Position numbers and translations under genes: made by a program. Below, piece by piece: positions 16,561-25,575 of a stretch of 27,442 nt of DNA. Source of the DNA: Arthrobacter sp. (GTDB lineage: Bacteria; Actinomycetota; Actinomycetes; Actinomycetales; Micrococcaceae). Under the pieces are notes generated by a model, which saw nothing but the letters and a program-made list of their open reading frames with translations, was not told the DNA's origin and searched no databases. The stretch is taken from positions 1 to 27,442 of the forward strand of contig JAPSIT010000020.1 in the NCBI GenBank assembly GCA_031178585.1, in the 5' to 3' direction. Position 1 is the first letter of the stretch; each line of letters begins with the position of its first letter.

Positions 16561-16586
16561 AAATAGGTATTTCTCATAGCTCAATT
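16561..16586 (+). promoter_or_regulatory. Shared regulatory element, site 3 (before dioxygenase B)
   Basis: AAATAGGTATTT (16561-16572, palindromic AAATA/TATTT arms) is followed after 7 bases by CTCAATT (16580-16586). This is the same architecture as site 1 before dioxygenase A and close to site 2. It ends 127 bases before the dioxygenase B start. The region is AT-richer than its surroundings, as expected for a promoter. Confidence 0.75.
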
Positions 16587-16620
16587 ACCGTTCTACCGTT
16601 GAACTAACGCCAGGATGTGA

Positions 16621-17562
<942 letters not shown>

Positions 17563-17712
17563 CACACAGCACCGACGTTCCTGGACTGAGCCAGCCACAC
17601 CCGGCACGGCTCCCACCGGCGGGGCGGCGTCTTGCGCCACCCGCCCGTTCAATCCACACGGCCCGCCCTGATGCCGCCTTGCCAAAATCAGGCCTGAACT
17701 AAGGAGGCGTCA

Positions 17713-18291
17713 ATGACTCAGCAAGCAGTCATGACCCCTATCGACACCCGCGAACTGCGCCACGCTTTCGGCACGTTCGCCACCGGCGTTACCGTGGTGA
17801 CCTGCCGGTCCGAGGACGGCGTTCCGCACGGGGCCACCGTGAACGCCTTCACCGCCGTCTCCCTAGACCCTCCACTGGCCCAGGTGACCCTGACCCGCAC
17901 CTCGCGCGCAGCCCGTTACCTCGAAGGCGCCCCCTTCGCCATCAACATCCTTTCGCTCGAACAGATGGACGTCGCCCTGCACTTCGCCGGCAAGGTCATG
18001 AAGGAGGAGCCCGAGTGGACCCTCGACGGCAACGTCCCGGTGCTCACTAAGAACGCTGCCACCTTGGAATGCCGGCCGTGGAACATCTACGACGGTGGCG
18101 ACCACATCATCGTCGTGGGCGAAGTGATCGCCATGGAAGTCACCAAGCGCGAACCCCTGCTGTTCTTCGGCGGCAAGTTCCGTGAGATCGGACGCTTCGT
18201 CGAGGGTGCGCCCTGGGACCACTCCGGCGACGCTCCCGAATCGGGCTGGTTCGCCGGCGCCAAATCCTTCAAGCCCCTCAATTCCATTTAG
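17713..18291 (+). CDS. Flavin reductase component (HpaC-like, set B)
   Basis: The 192-aa FMN-binding split-barrel reductase is equal in length to its set A paralogue, with the same [40 protein letters not shown] (in part) and [11 protein letters not shown] blocks. It supplies reduced flavin to the oxygenase encoded 49 bases downstream. AAGGAGG before ATG is a near-ideal ribosome site. The 150-base gap after the dioxygenase, against 5 bases in set A, shows that the operon layout has drifted although gene order is kept. Confidence 0.92.
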   Translation: MTQQAVMTPIDTRELRHAFGTFATGVTVVTCRSEDGVPHGATVNAFTAVSLDPPLAQVTLTRTSRAARYLEGAPFAINILSLEQMDVALHFAGKVMKEEPEWTLDGNVPVLTKNAATLECRPWNIYDGGDHIIVVGEVIAMEVTKREPLLFFGGKFREIGRFVEGAPWDHSGDAPESGWFAGAKSFKPLNSI

Positions 18292-18340
18292 TCACCTGCA
18301 AGACCACCAGTTCTTACCGACTGCCCTGAAAGGGACGATC

Positions 18341-19951
18341 ATGACTGAAACCCTTAGCCAATCAGCAACAACCCCTTCGCCGTCCTCAGCACCCACGGTA
18401 GATGAGCGGACTACCCCCGCCAACCCGAAAATGCCAATGACAGGCGACGAATACATCAAGTCCCTCCAGGATGACCGGGAGGTCTGGATCTACGGGGAAC
18501 GGGTTAAAGACGTCACTACCCATCCTGCTTTCCGGAACTCCATTCGCATGGCCGCCCGGCTGTATGACGGGATGCACAAGCCCGAGCTGCAGGACAAGCT
18601 CATGGTTCCCACCGACACCGGTTCCGGCGGCAAGACCATGTCCTTCTTCCGCACCCCGCACAGTGTCGAGGACCTGAAAAAGGACCGCGTCGCGATCGAG
18701 ACCTGGGCCCGAATGAGCTACGGCTGGCTTGGACGCTCGCCCGACTACAAGGCCGCGTTCCTGGGTACCCTGGGAGGCATGCCGGACTTCTACGAACCCT
18801 TCCAGGAGAACGCGAAGCGCTGGTACAAGGAGTCACAGGAAAAGGTCCTGTACTGGAACCACGCGATCATCAACCCGCCGGTGGACCGCCACCTGCCCCC
18901 GGACCAGGTCGGGGACGTGTTCATGAAAGTCGAGAAGGAAACCGGTTCGGGCCTGATAGTTTCCGGGGCCAAGGTCGTCGCGACCGGCTCGGCGATCACG
19001 AACTACAACTTCATTGCCCACTATGGGCTGCCGATCAAGCGCAAGGAATTCGCGCTGATCTGTACGGTCCCGATGGACGCGCCCGGGGTCAAGCTAATCA
19101 GCCGTGCCTCCTACAGTCACCAAGCGGCCGTGATGGGTACCCCGTTCGACTATCCGCTCTCAAGCCGGATGGACGAGAACGACTCCGTTTTCGTCTTCGA
19201 TAAGGTGTTGATCCCGTGGGAGAACGTGTTCGCCTACGGGGATGTGGAGAAGATCAACAACTTCTTCCCGCAGACCGGCTTCATCAACCGCTTCACCTTC
19301 CAGGGAGTCATTCGGCTCGCCACCAAGCTGGACTTCATCGCCGGACTGCTGATGAAGGCCTTGGAAGTCGCCGGAACCCAGGACTTCCGCGGGGTCCAGA
19401 CCCGCGTAGGGGAGGTGCTGGGCTGGCGGAACATGTTCTACGCACTGATCGATGGCATGACCCTAAACCCGGACGAGGGCCCTAACGGCACCGTGCTGCC
19501 GAAGCTGGACTACGGATTGTCCTACCGGATGTTCATGGCCATCGGCTACCCCAGGATCAAGGAAATCATAGAGCAGGACGTCGCGTCCGGCTTGATTTAC
19601 TTGAACTCCTCCGCACTGGACTTCAAGACCGCTGAGATCCGGCCCTACCTGGACAAATACGTCCGTGGCTCCGACGGCGTCGAGGCAGTGGACCGCGTGA
19701 AGCTCATGAAGCTGCTCTGGGACTCCATCGGCACTGAGTTCGGTGGCCGGCACGAACTCTACGAGCGGAATTACTCAGGCAACCACGAAAACGTGAAAGC
19801 CGAGATCCTCTTTGCCGCGCAGGCGCAGGGCACCACGGACTACATGAAGGGCTTCGCGGACCAGTGCCTTGCCGAATACGACCTGGACGGCTGGACGGTC
19901 CCTGACCTCATCAGCAACGACGACGTCAGCCTGTTCCTCAAGCGCAACTAA
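18341..19951 (+). CDS. FADH2-dependent phenol monooxygenase, oxygenase component (HpaB family, set B)
   Basis: This 536-aa two-component monooxygenase subunit is about 97% identical to set A after the first 25 or so residues (17 differences by hand count). The open frame extends upstream to 18182, but ATG 18341, preceded by AAAGGGA, gives the N-terminus matching the paralogue; the longer frame would overlap the flavin reductase. The short N-terminal tail is the only region that differs freely. Its role is hydroxylation of a phenol with reduced flavin from the adjacent reductase, leading to hydroxyquinol. A perfect 14-bp hairpin follows 10 bases after the stop, closing the three-gene operon. 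Confidence 0.92.
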   Translation: MTETLSQSATTPSPSSAPTVDERTTPANPKMPMTGDEYIKSLQDDREVWIYGERVKDVTTHPAFRNSIRMAARLYDGMHKPELQDKLMVPTDTGSGGKTMSFFRTPHSVEDLKKDRVAIETWARMSYGWLGRSPDYKAAFLGTLGGMPDFYEPFQENAKRWYKESQEKVLYWNHAIINPPVDRHLPPDQVGDVFMKVEKETGSGLIVSGAKVVATGSAITNYNFIAHYGLPIKRKEFALICTVPMDAPGVKLISRASYSHQAAVMGTPFDYPLSSRMDENDSVFVFDKVLIPWENVFAYGDVEKINNFFPQTGFINRFTFQGVIRLATKLDFIAGLLMKALEVAGTQDFRGVQTRVGEVLGWRNMFYALIDGMTLNPDEGPNGTVLPKLDYGLSYRMFMAIGYPRIKEIIEQDVASGLIYLNSSALDFKTAEIRPYLDKYVRGSDGVEAVDRVKLMKLLWDSIGTEFGGRHELYERNYSGNHENVKAEILFAAQAQGTTDYMKGFADQCLAEYDLDGWTVPDLISNDDVSLFLKRN

Positions 19952-19960
19952 CTTAGTTCC

Positions 19961-19994
19961 GGATGAGCGGCGCTGCAAGGAGCGCCGCTCATCC
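19961..19994. terminator. Strong stem-loop after oxygenase B
   Basis: GGATGAGCGGCGCT (19961-19974) pairs perfectly with AGCGCCGCTCATCC (19981-19994) across a 6-base loop. It lies directly after the oxygenase stop. No T run follows, as is common for high-GC actinobacterial terminators. Confidence 0.8.
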
Positions 19995-20385
19995 TCACAA
20001 GAGGCATCGCTGACAGCAGACGACAACGACCCGACAAGACATCTCCGGCATCCCGACTGCCCTCTGCCCGCGGTGGGTCACCCCTCAAAGGGGGAAGCTC
20101 AAACACGTGCAGCGTGAGCCTGCTGGTACGACGAGACGAACGCGAATTCAACACCACAGGAACTGGGCATCCTACTTCGTGGGGTCTTCCGCGAATCTGT
20201 AGTGCCAGAGCATGCGAGAAACAAATGCGAGCCAGCGGATATCGGGGAGAAAAAGTCAGTAATGACTTTGGGGGCATGAACAGCCTAAGCAGCTTTGGCC
20301 GCCTGTTTCCGTGAGTCCGCCTTTGAAAAGCCAAGCAGCAGCCCGGGGTCGAGTGTAAAAGATATCTAAACCAGGAGCAAGAACT
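19995..20385. other. Non-coding gap of about 390 bases before the metallo-hydrolase gene
   Basis: No supported gene is seen here. The gap must hold the promoter of the metallo-hydrolase gene if that gene is not transcribed through the preceding hairpin. The only clear structure is the AAAGTCA/TGACTTT dyad at 20252-20269. The AAATrrGTATTT element is absent, so this gene is probably outside the hydroxyquinol regulon. Confidence 0.5.
20252..20269. promoter_or_regulatory. Perfect dyad AAAGTCA-GTAA-TGACTTT
   Basis: Seven-base perfect arms around a 4-base spacer, about 117 bases before the metallo-hydrolase start. An operator for an unidentified regulator is the likeliest role. A small hairpin is possible, but there is no T run. 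Confidence 0.4.
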
Positions 20386-21573
20386 ATGTGCGACGTGATG
20401 AGCAGACTTGAATCATCCGGAGTCTCCAGACGAAATATCCTCGCCAGCTTCGGGCTCGGCGCAGCGGCCGTCACCCTGACGGCCTGTAGCGACAGCCCGG
20501 AGAGATCATCAGCCTTTCGGTCATTCGGCCCTGCGCCGGCTGAAGGCTATCGCACCCGTCTGGTTCTTCTTGGCACTTCGGGAGGTCCCCCCTACTGGCC
20601 GGGCGGCACGCGCGAAGGAATATCCTCGGCCCTTGTGGTCGGGGATCGCTATTACCTCATCGACGCAGGTCACGGGGTGATGGGCCAGCTACGGAAGGCC
20701 CAACTTGGTCCCAACTACGAGAAGGATATGGACGGGCCGCTAGATGTGCTGGCCGGAATATTTCTTACCCATCTCCACTCTGACCACGTCGTTGACCTGA
20801 ACAATATACTCAGCGAGGGCCTTTTCAACGGTCTTCAGTCCGTCAAGAGAATACCGATCTGGGGCCCCGGTAACCGCGGCCAGTTGCCCCCCTTGTTCGG
20901 GGCAGGAACTCCACCCACCCCCGTCAGTCCTGAGAACCCGACCCCCGGCACCCGGGAGATGACGGATCTCATCGTGCAGGCGTACGCTACTGACTTCAAT
21001 GACAGGCTTTTTGATAACCGTAAGCCACATCCCAACCAGCTATGGGAAGCTTTCGACGTGCCGGTACCCCCCGCGTTCGTCAAAAGCCCGAATTCGGATC
21101 CTTGCCCGGAAATGAGTCCCTTCACATTCTATGAAGATGACCATGTCAGGGTTTCAGCAACCTTAGTCAACCACGCCCCCGTTTTCCCTGCCCTTGCTTA
21201 CCGCTTTGACACAGACGACGGCTCGGTGGTCTTTTCGGGAGACACCGGAAAGACGCCAAACCTCATCAAGCTGGCCAAAGGTGCGGATGTTCTGGTCCAC
21301 GAGGTGATTGATAAGACCTGGCCCCAATCCCTCTTTCCAGAACCTCGTACCGACGCTCAGGAAGGGCTATACCAGCATCTGATCCAGGCGCACACACTCA
21401 TCGAGGACGTCGGACCCATTGCCCAGGAAGCCGGCGTCAAATCACTCGTCCTTTCACATCTGGTTCCGGGAAATAGACCAGACAGCGTTTGGGAGGCTTG
21501 TGCCACGGGTTTCGACGGGGAACTCATTATCGGACACGACCTTGACGTCATCGGTGTCGGATTCACCAAATAG
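20386..21573 (+). CDS. Tat-exported metallo-beta-lactamase-fold hydrolase, predicted lipoprotein
   Basis: The 395-aa protein starts with a twin-arginine signal (SRRNILASFGLGAAAVTLTAC): Arg15-Arg16, then a hydrophobic stretch and a lipobox LTAC with Cys34. This predicts folded export and anchoring on the outer face of the membrane. The mature part is an MBL-fold enzyme of the RNase Z/arylsulfatase-like group: GTSGG near 63-67, LIDAGHG near 91-97, the zinc motif HLHSDH at 129-134, FSGDTG mid-protein, and His residues further on (LVHEV, LSHLVPG). AGGAG eight bases before ATG 20386 supports the start. It sits between set B oxygenase and maleylacetate reductase B but is closed off by hairpins on both sides. 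A role in freeing a phenol from an ester outside the cell is attractive but is inference. Set A has no counterpart. Confidence 0.85.
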   Translation: MCDVMSRLESSGVSRRNILASFGLGAAAVTLTACSDSPERSSAFRSFGPAPAEGYRTRLVLLGTSGGPPYWPGGTREGISSALVVGDRYYLIDAGHGVMGQLRKAQLGPNYEKDMDGPLDVLAGIFLTHLHSDHVVDLNNILSEGLFNGLQSVKRIPIWGPGNRGQLPPLFGAGTPPTPVSPENPTPGTREMTDLIVQAYATDFNDRLFDNRKPHPNQLWEAFDVPVPPAFVKSPNSDPCPEMSPFTFYEDDHVRVSATLVNHAPVFPALAYRFDTDDGSVVFSGDTGKTPNLIKLAKGADVLVHEVIDKTWPQSLFPEPRTDAQEGLYQHLIQAHTLIEDVGPIAQEAGVKSLVLSHLVPGNRPDSVWEACATGFDGELIIGHDLDVIGVGFTK

Positions 21574-21576
21574 TAC

Positions 21577-21612
21577 GACCCGGGCCAGCTGCAGCAGCAG
21601 CTGGCCCGGGTC
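21577..21612. terminator. Very strong stem-loop after the metallo-hydrolase gene
   Basis: GACCCGGGCCAGCTGC (21577-21592) pairs perfectly with GCAGCTGGCCCGGGTC (21597-21612) around AGCA, a 16-bp stem, followed by TCTCTCCC. It begins 3 bases after the hydrolase stop and ends about 6 bases before the ribosome site of the next ORF, leaving no room for a promoter between them. Confidence 0.85.
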
Positions 21613-21628
21613 TCTCCCAGGAGGGGCC

Positions 21629-21811
21629 ATGCTCACGGAAATCAAGAACAAAGGCACGATGTCAGCGCACGATACATCCACCCCGACCACGTCATCGGCT
21701 CCGCCGGCCTTACCGAGTGGCCGGGAGCATGAGAAGTCGGTCCTGGTCCACTCGGCATGGGCCGGGTGGCATTACGAAATATCCTCCGACGAAGAGGGCG
21801 CCGGCTTCTGA
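21629..21811 (+). CDS. Small ORF (60 aa) with SAWAGW motif, upstream of maleylacetate reductase B
   Basis: ATG 21629 is preceded by AGGAGG (21619-21624) at close spacing; an in-frame ATG at 21659 is an alternative start. The 60-aa product has a Thr/Ser/Pro-rich first half and ends VHSAWAGWHYEISSDEEGAGF (in part 41-60). It has no family that I know and no membrane segment. SAWAGW (42-47) matches SAWVGW at the end of the 49-aa ORF coupled to maleylacetate reductase A, also followed by acidic residues. It is 52 bases before the reductase gene, same strand. Confidence 0.5.
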   Translation: MLTEIKNKGTMSAHDTSTPTTSSAPPALPSGREHEKSVLVHSAWAGWHYEISSDEEGAGF

Positions 21812-21863
21812 GCTTGTCGCCTCGACGGCTGCGGTGCCGCAATTTTGAACGGGAGAACTGACT

Positions 21864-22940
21864 ATGGGCCTGATTTTTGACCATGTGGCCCTGGGCCAGC
21901 GTGTCCTCTTCGGTTCCGGCAAGGCCGCTGCGAACCTCGCAGCGGAAGTAGCCCGACTGAGCGCGCAGCGCGTGATGGTGATCGCCTCGGACTCCGCGAC
22001 GCCGCTGGCCCGCGCCGTCGCCGCCGAAATCGAGGTGGCAGTGTGGCATCACGACGTCGTTATGCACGTACCGATCGAGGTCGCCGAAAAGGCCCGTGCG
22101 GCGGCCGCCGAAGCCGGCATTGACCTGCTGGTGTGTGTCGGTGGCGGGTCCACCACAGGCCTGGCGAAGGCCATTGCCCTGACATCCCGCCTGCCTATCA
22201 TCGCCGTGCCCACTACTTACGCCGGATCCGAAGCCACCAACGTGTGGGGCCTGACCGAAGCCTCCCGGAAAACCACTGGAGTGGACGACGCCGTTCTGCC
22301 CGTCACCGTCATCTACGACGCATCCCTGACGCTGTCCCTGCCCGTAGAGATGTCCGTAGCCTCCGGCCTGAACGGCATGGCCCACTGCATCGACTCAATG
22401 TGGGCACCCCGCGCCGACCCGATCAACGCCGCTCTCGGTGCCGAAGGAATCCGCGCCCTCAGCCGTGGTCTGCCGCTCATCAACGAGGACCCGGCAGGAG
22501 CAGAGGGACGCGAGCAGGCTCTCTACGGCGCGTACCTGTCCGCCGTCGCGTTCGCCTCGGCCGGATCCGGGCTGCACCACAAGATCTGCCACGTCCTGGG
22601 TGGCACTTTCAACCTTCCCCACGCGCAGACGCACGCCACCGTGCTGCCTTACGTCCTTGCCTTCAATGCCCCCTCCGCGCCCGAGGCCGAGGCCCGCATC
22701 GCCTCAGCGTTCGGCACGGCCGACGCACTGACTGGCCTGCAGGAACTACGCAAACGCCTGGATGCACCCAAGGCGCTGTCCGACTACGGCTTCACCGCCG
22801 ACTGGATCGCCGAGGCAGTCGAGGTCGTCCTCCCGGCCGTGCCGGTCAACAACCCTCACCCCGTGACCATCGAAAACCTCACCCGGCTCCTCCAGGCAGC
22901 CCTAACCGGGGAAGATCCCCGGGTCCTACTGGATTTCTGA
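21864..22940 (+). CDS. Maleylacetate reductase (set B)
   Basis: This 358-aa iron-containing alcohol dehydrogenase-family protein carries the same signature blocks as set A: FDHVALGQRVLFGSG at the N-terminus, VGGGSTTGLAKAIAL near 91-105, AVPTTYAGSEATNVWG near 113-128, and HHKICHVLGGTFNLPHAQTHA near 238-258. It reduces maleylacetate to 3-oxoadipate. GGGAG lies upstream of ATG 21864. It differs from set A at roughly a third or more of positions, the most diverged pair of the two sets, and is placed after an extra gene and two hairpins. It may therefore have been recruited separately or be transcribed on its own. Confidence 0.92.
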   Translation: MGLIFDHVALGQRVLFGSGKAAANLAAEVARLSAQRVMVIASDSATPLARAVAAEIEVAVWHHDVVMHVPIEVAEKARAAAAEAGIDLLVCVGGGSTTGLAKAIALTSRLPIIAVPTTYAGSEATNVWGLTEASRKTTGVDDAVLPVTVIYDASLTLSLPVEMSVASGLNGMAHCIDSMWAPRADPINAALGAEGIRALSRGLPLINEDPAGAEGREQALYGAYLSAVAFASAGSGLHHKICHVLGGTFNLPHAQTHATVLPYVLAFNAPSAPEAEARIASAFGTADALTGLQELRKRLDAPKALSDYGFTADWIAEAVEVVLPAVPVNNPHPVTIENLTRLLQAALTGEDPRVLLDF

Positions 22941-22999
22941 CTGGACCCACCAGGCGTATTCCCCACCGATACCAGAGGAGTACAGCGACGGAAGCCAAT

Positions 23000-23245
23000 T
23001 TGGAGATCGTTGATAGGGCGAGTTTCCTTGTTCTTTTGTCCACGTGTGCGGTCCTCGCGTTTTCTTTCGGTTCCGGATCCGCCACAGGCCAGGAGAGCCT
23101 CCTGTACTTTACGCCGTACAGATATTGGGAGGCGTTCGGAATCGGACTCTTGGTTCTCGTCCTCATGGCCCGTGCCGCCGTCGGATTCTGCTCTGTCAAG
23201 CGGAACTGCTTCTTCTCAGAAAAGCCAGGTGATGGGGATGTCTAG
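23000..23245 (+). CDS. Small two-helix membrane protein (uncertain start)
   Basis: An open frame beginning at TTG 23000 gives about 81 aa with two hydrophobic segments (FLVLLSTCAVLAFSFG, about 9-24; WEAFGIGLLVLVLMARAAVGF, about 43-63) and a short Lys/Glu tail with KRNCFF. Upstream in the same frame the sequence is only a shadow of the maleylacetate reductase gene. No good ribosome site fits TTG 23000 (GAGGAG is about 20 bases away), so the start is doubtful. It overlaps the start of the MTHFR-like pseudogene by 14 bases. I recognise no family. Confidence 0.4.
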   Translation: MEIVDRASFLVLLSTCAVLAFSFGSGSATGQESLLYFTPYRYWEAFGIGLLVLVLMARAAVGFCSVKRNCFFSEKPGDGDV

Positions 23246-23874
23246 CCTCGATAGCCACTGCCGATCCGCCAGCCAGTCCGATGGACATTACGCCCTGGAG
23301 GTGGCTGCCAAAGACATCTCCCAAGTCGAGGCCGCCAAGGCTACCATTCCTCCGGGAACGCCGATCAACATCGCGTTCCTTGGGAATGAGGATCATGCCC
23401 AGCGCATCAAAGCTGCCCGGGTAATACTGGCAGGCGGTTTCGAGCCTGTCCCGATTATTTCCTCGCGCCGCCTGCGCTCCGAGCGGGACCGCGATTATCT
23501 TCTCGACGCCCTGATTGCAGAAGCAGCCCCGTCGCGGATAATCCTTGTGGGCGGTGACCCGGCCGTCCCTGCCGATCCCTTCGAGGACTCGCTGGCCCTC
23601 CTGAGAAGCGACCTCCTGGAACGCCATTTCATCCGCCAGGTGGGTATCGTCGGCAGCTATCGCCCGGAGATATGGACTGTTGGTGGGCAACGCTGACCAC
23701 CGCGTCAGTCCTGAGCGCTATTGGGATCACCTCACGGCCGGGCTGGACGGCGGGAACCTCGGAGCTGTCCTGTATCACCTTTATCCGTTCGGCGGGATCA
23801 TGGAAGGCGTTCAGTGGATGAACAGCCGCATGTCAAAGGGTTATCCCACGCCTACCCTTGGGCGCGTGGGATGA
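23232..23874 (+). pseudogene. Methylenetetrahydrofolate reductase-like protein, internally deleted
   Basis: From ATG 23232 (or 23238) about 150 residues resemble the N-terminal half of MTHFR-family flavoproteins: LEVAAKD near the start, NIAFLGNED, FEPVPIISSRRLRSERD, RIILVGGDPAVPADPFEDSL and HFIRQVGIVG. The frame then ends at TGA 23696. In another frame 23680-23874 codes the family C-terminus (SPERYWDHLTAGL, GAVLYHLYPFGGIMEGVQWMN). About 90 central residues of a roughly 290-aa protein are missing and the two parts are out of frame, so the gene is dead. Relatives beside aromatic genes recycle the methyl group taken from methoxy-aromatics onto tetrahydrofolate. That role is inferred from family knowledge. 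Confidence 0.8.
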
Positions 23875-24077
23875 CGGTCCCCGCTCCGTGGGCCCTGCAA
23901 TTATCCCGGTAAAAGTTCGGCTTTCCAAGGGCGGCTAACAGTTAGCTCCGGTGGTTCGGGAGCGAGGGCCGATGCCTCCTGCCCCCTGCGGGGTATGTCC
24001 GTCTCCCCGTAGTGCCCGTCGATGATGGCAATGCCGCTGAGGCGCCCAGGCTCCCACCATGGGGGCAGAAGGCTAGA

Positions 24078-25442
24078 TCAGGATTTCCCGATGGCGGGTC
24101 CCTGGCCGGGTGGCGGGGCGATCGCGTGGGGGACAGCCACCAGGGCAGCGACCGCCAGCACGGCCGCGGCGCCGAAGACGTAGAAGCCCCAAGGGTAGGC
24201 GATACCCGCGGCCACGAGAGCTCCGGTGACGGCTGGGCCCATAATGGCCCCCAGGCGGCCGACGCCCGCCGCGAAACCGAGCGCGGTTCCGCGGAGCCGG
24301 GCCGGAAAGAGTTGGCTGACCCACGCGTAGACGAGGACCTGGGAGCTGAAGACGAAGACGCCGGTGACGAAGACGGCGGCGTTGAGCAGGAATTCGTTCT
24401 GGATCTTGACGCTGAGCACGGCGAGGAACACGGCGGAGAGGCCGAACCATAGCAGCACGATCTTCTTGGTGCCGTGCTTGTCGGCCAGGATGCCGGCCAC
24501 GATCAGGCCCACGACGGCGCCCACGTTGAGTACGAGCAGCAGGACCAGGCCGGTGCTTACGGTGTAACCGGCTGCGGACATGAGCTGCGGCAGCCAGGTG
24601 TTGAGGCCGTACACGAGCAGGAGGCCCATGAAGGAAGCCACGGCAATGCCCAGCGCCACCAGCGGGTAGGGCTTTTTCGTGAGGTCGCGGAAGCCGGCCC
24701 GTTCACCGGAGGCGTCAGCCGGCACGAGCGATGCGGGCGAGGCCTCCGGCTCGGCTGCCGGGACGGCAATCGGGCGGTGTACCCGGCCAGCAGGAACCGA
24801 AGCAGGCGCAGGGGCCGGTGGAGCCGCCACATCCCGGGCGTCCTTGCCGTGTTCCGCGTGGACAGGAGGCAGCGTTTCCGGGAGCCGGAACCACAGGAAC
24901 GGCACCAGCACGAATCCGGCCACCCCGCCGACCACGAACATGATGCGCCAGTCCGGGACCACAAGGATCGCGAGGAACGCCGTGGCCACTGCGCCCACGT
25001 GGTAGCCGGTCATCGTCCGCGTGGTGGATTTCCCCGCGGTGCCGGCCGGTGCATAGTCATTCATGTAGGCCAAGGCCGCGGGCAGGCAGGCCCCCAACCC
25101 AACGCCTGCGAGAAGCCGGAAAATGCCAAACACGGCCACATTCGGGGCAAACACCACGGCGAGAGTGAAGAGGGAGAACCATGCCACGCAGGCCACGAGT
25201 AGGCGGCGGCGGCCGAAGCGGTCAGAGAGCGGTGCGATGAACAGCGCGCCGATGCCCACCCCGACCAGCGAAATGGTGGCCGCATAAGTGGCTCCAACAG
25301 CGTCGAACCCAAGATCCTGGGTCTCGATGAGAGTTGGAATGACGGTGCCGAGCACCACCAGGTCGAATCCGTCCAGCACCATGGCGAGCCAGCAAAGCCA
25401 AACGGGCCATTGTGAACGACGGGTGGCCGGGAGCGTAGTCAT
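24078..25442 (-). CDS. pcaK: AAHS-family aromatic acid:H+ symporter (4-hydroxybenzoate/protocatechuate transporter-like)
   Basis: The 454-aa major facilitator protein has about 12 hydrophobic segments. Two AAHS hallmarks are visible: DGFDLVVLGTVIP in helix 1 (about 24-36, the Asp essential in PcaK) and DRFGRRRLL in the loop between helices 2 and 3. A long Pro/Ala-rich cytoplasmic loop (about 208-250) separates the halves. It imports 4-hydroxybenzoate or related acids in the cytoplasmic membrane. GAGG five bases before ATG 25442 supports the start. It diverges from an IclR regulator followed by pobA, which supports 4-hydroxybenzoate as substrate; benzoate or vanillate are alternatives. Confidence 0.85.
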   Translation of the reverse strand: MTTLPATRRSQWPVWLCWLAMVLDGFDLVVLGTVIPTLIETQDLGFDAVGATYAATISLVGVGIGALFIAPLSDRFGRRRLLVACVAWFSLFTLAVVFAPNVAVFGIFRLLAGVGLGACLPAALAYMNDYAPAGTAGKSTTRTMTGYHVGAVATAFLAILVVPDWRIMFVVGGVAGFVLVPFLWFRLPETLPPVHAEHGKDARDVAAPPAPAPASVPAGRVHRPIAVPAAEPEASPASLVPADASGERAGFRDLTKKPYPLVALGIAVASFMGLLLVYGLNTWLPQLMSAAGYTVSTGLVLLLVLNVGAVVGLIVAGILADKHGTKKIVLLWFGLSAVFLAVLSVKIQNEFLLNAAVFVTGVFVFSSQVLVYAWVSQLFPARLRGTALGFAAGVGRLGAIMGPAVTGALVAAGIAYPWGFYVFGAAAVLAVAALVAVPHAIAPPPGQGPAIGKS

Positions 25443-25480
25443 GGGAACCTCATTGTTCGGTCGGAACTGTGGGAAGAAAG

Positions 25481-25503
25481 CGGTTAGCCGGGCGTGCTAA
25501 CCG
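25481..25503. promoter_or_regulatory. Perfect 8-bp dyad in the transporter-IclR intergenic region
   Basis: CGGTTAGC, 7 bases (CGGGCGT), GCTAACCG: perfect arms, 39 bases upstream of the transporter start and 70-95 bases upstream of the IclR start. The position in a 118-base divergent gap suits an operator. It is not the same sequence as the CCATTCAATGG palindrome next to the IclR start. Confidence 0.5.
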
Positions 25504-25553
25504 GCCGACATGAGATTTGTATCACCAGCGGATGTAATCTGAGACAACCAAAA

Positions 25554-25564
25554 CCATTCAATGG
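25554..25564. promoter_or_regulatory. Palindrome CCATTCAATGG at the IclR gene start
   Basis: This perfect 5-1-5 palindrome overlaps the first possible start codon (ATG 25561) of the IclR-type gene. The 17 bases 25554-25570 match 26334-26350 at 15 positions. An autoregulatory operator of the IclR protein is the natural reading. Confidence 0.55.
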
Positions 25565-25575
25565 AAGCAGTGACT

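Noticed and set aside
18182..18340. Longer N-terminus for oxygenase B
   Set aside because: It would overlap the flavin reductase gene by 110 bases, is unlike the paralogue, and ATG 18341 has its own ribosome site.
22133..23245. 370-codon plus-strand frame overlapping maleylacetate reductase B
   Set aside because: Most of it is an out-of-frame, Arg/Pro-rich shadow of the reductase. Only the last 81 codons look like protein, and these are listed separately as a small membrane ORF.
23934..23946. Short dyad GCTAAC-A-GTTAGC after the MTHFR-like pseudogene
   Set aside because: Perfect but only 6-base arms, no nearby promoter-facing gene start and no T run; too weak to call as an operator or terminator.
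24474..25202. 242-codon plus-strand frame opposite the transporter
   Set aside because: Rich in His, Gly, Arg and Glu, without hydrophobic structure or ribosome site; a shadow of the transporter gene.
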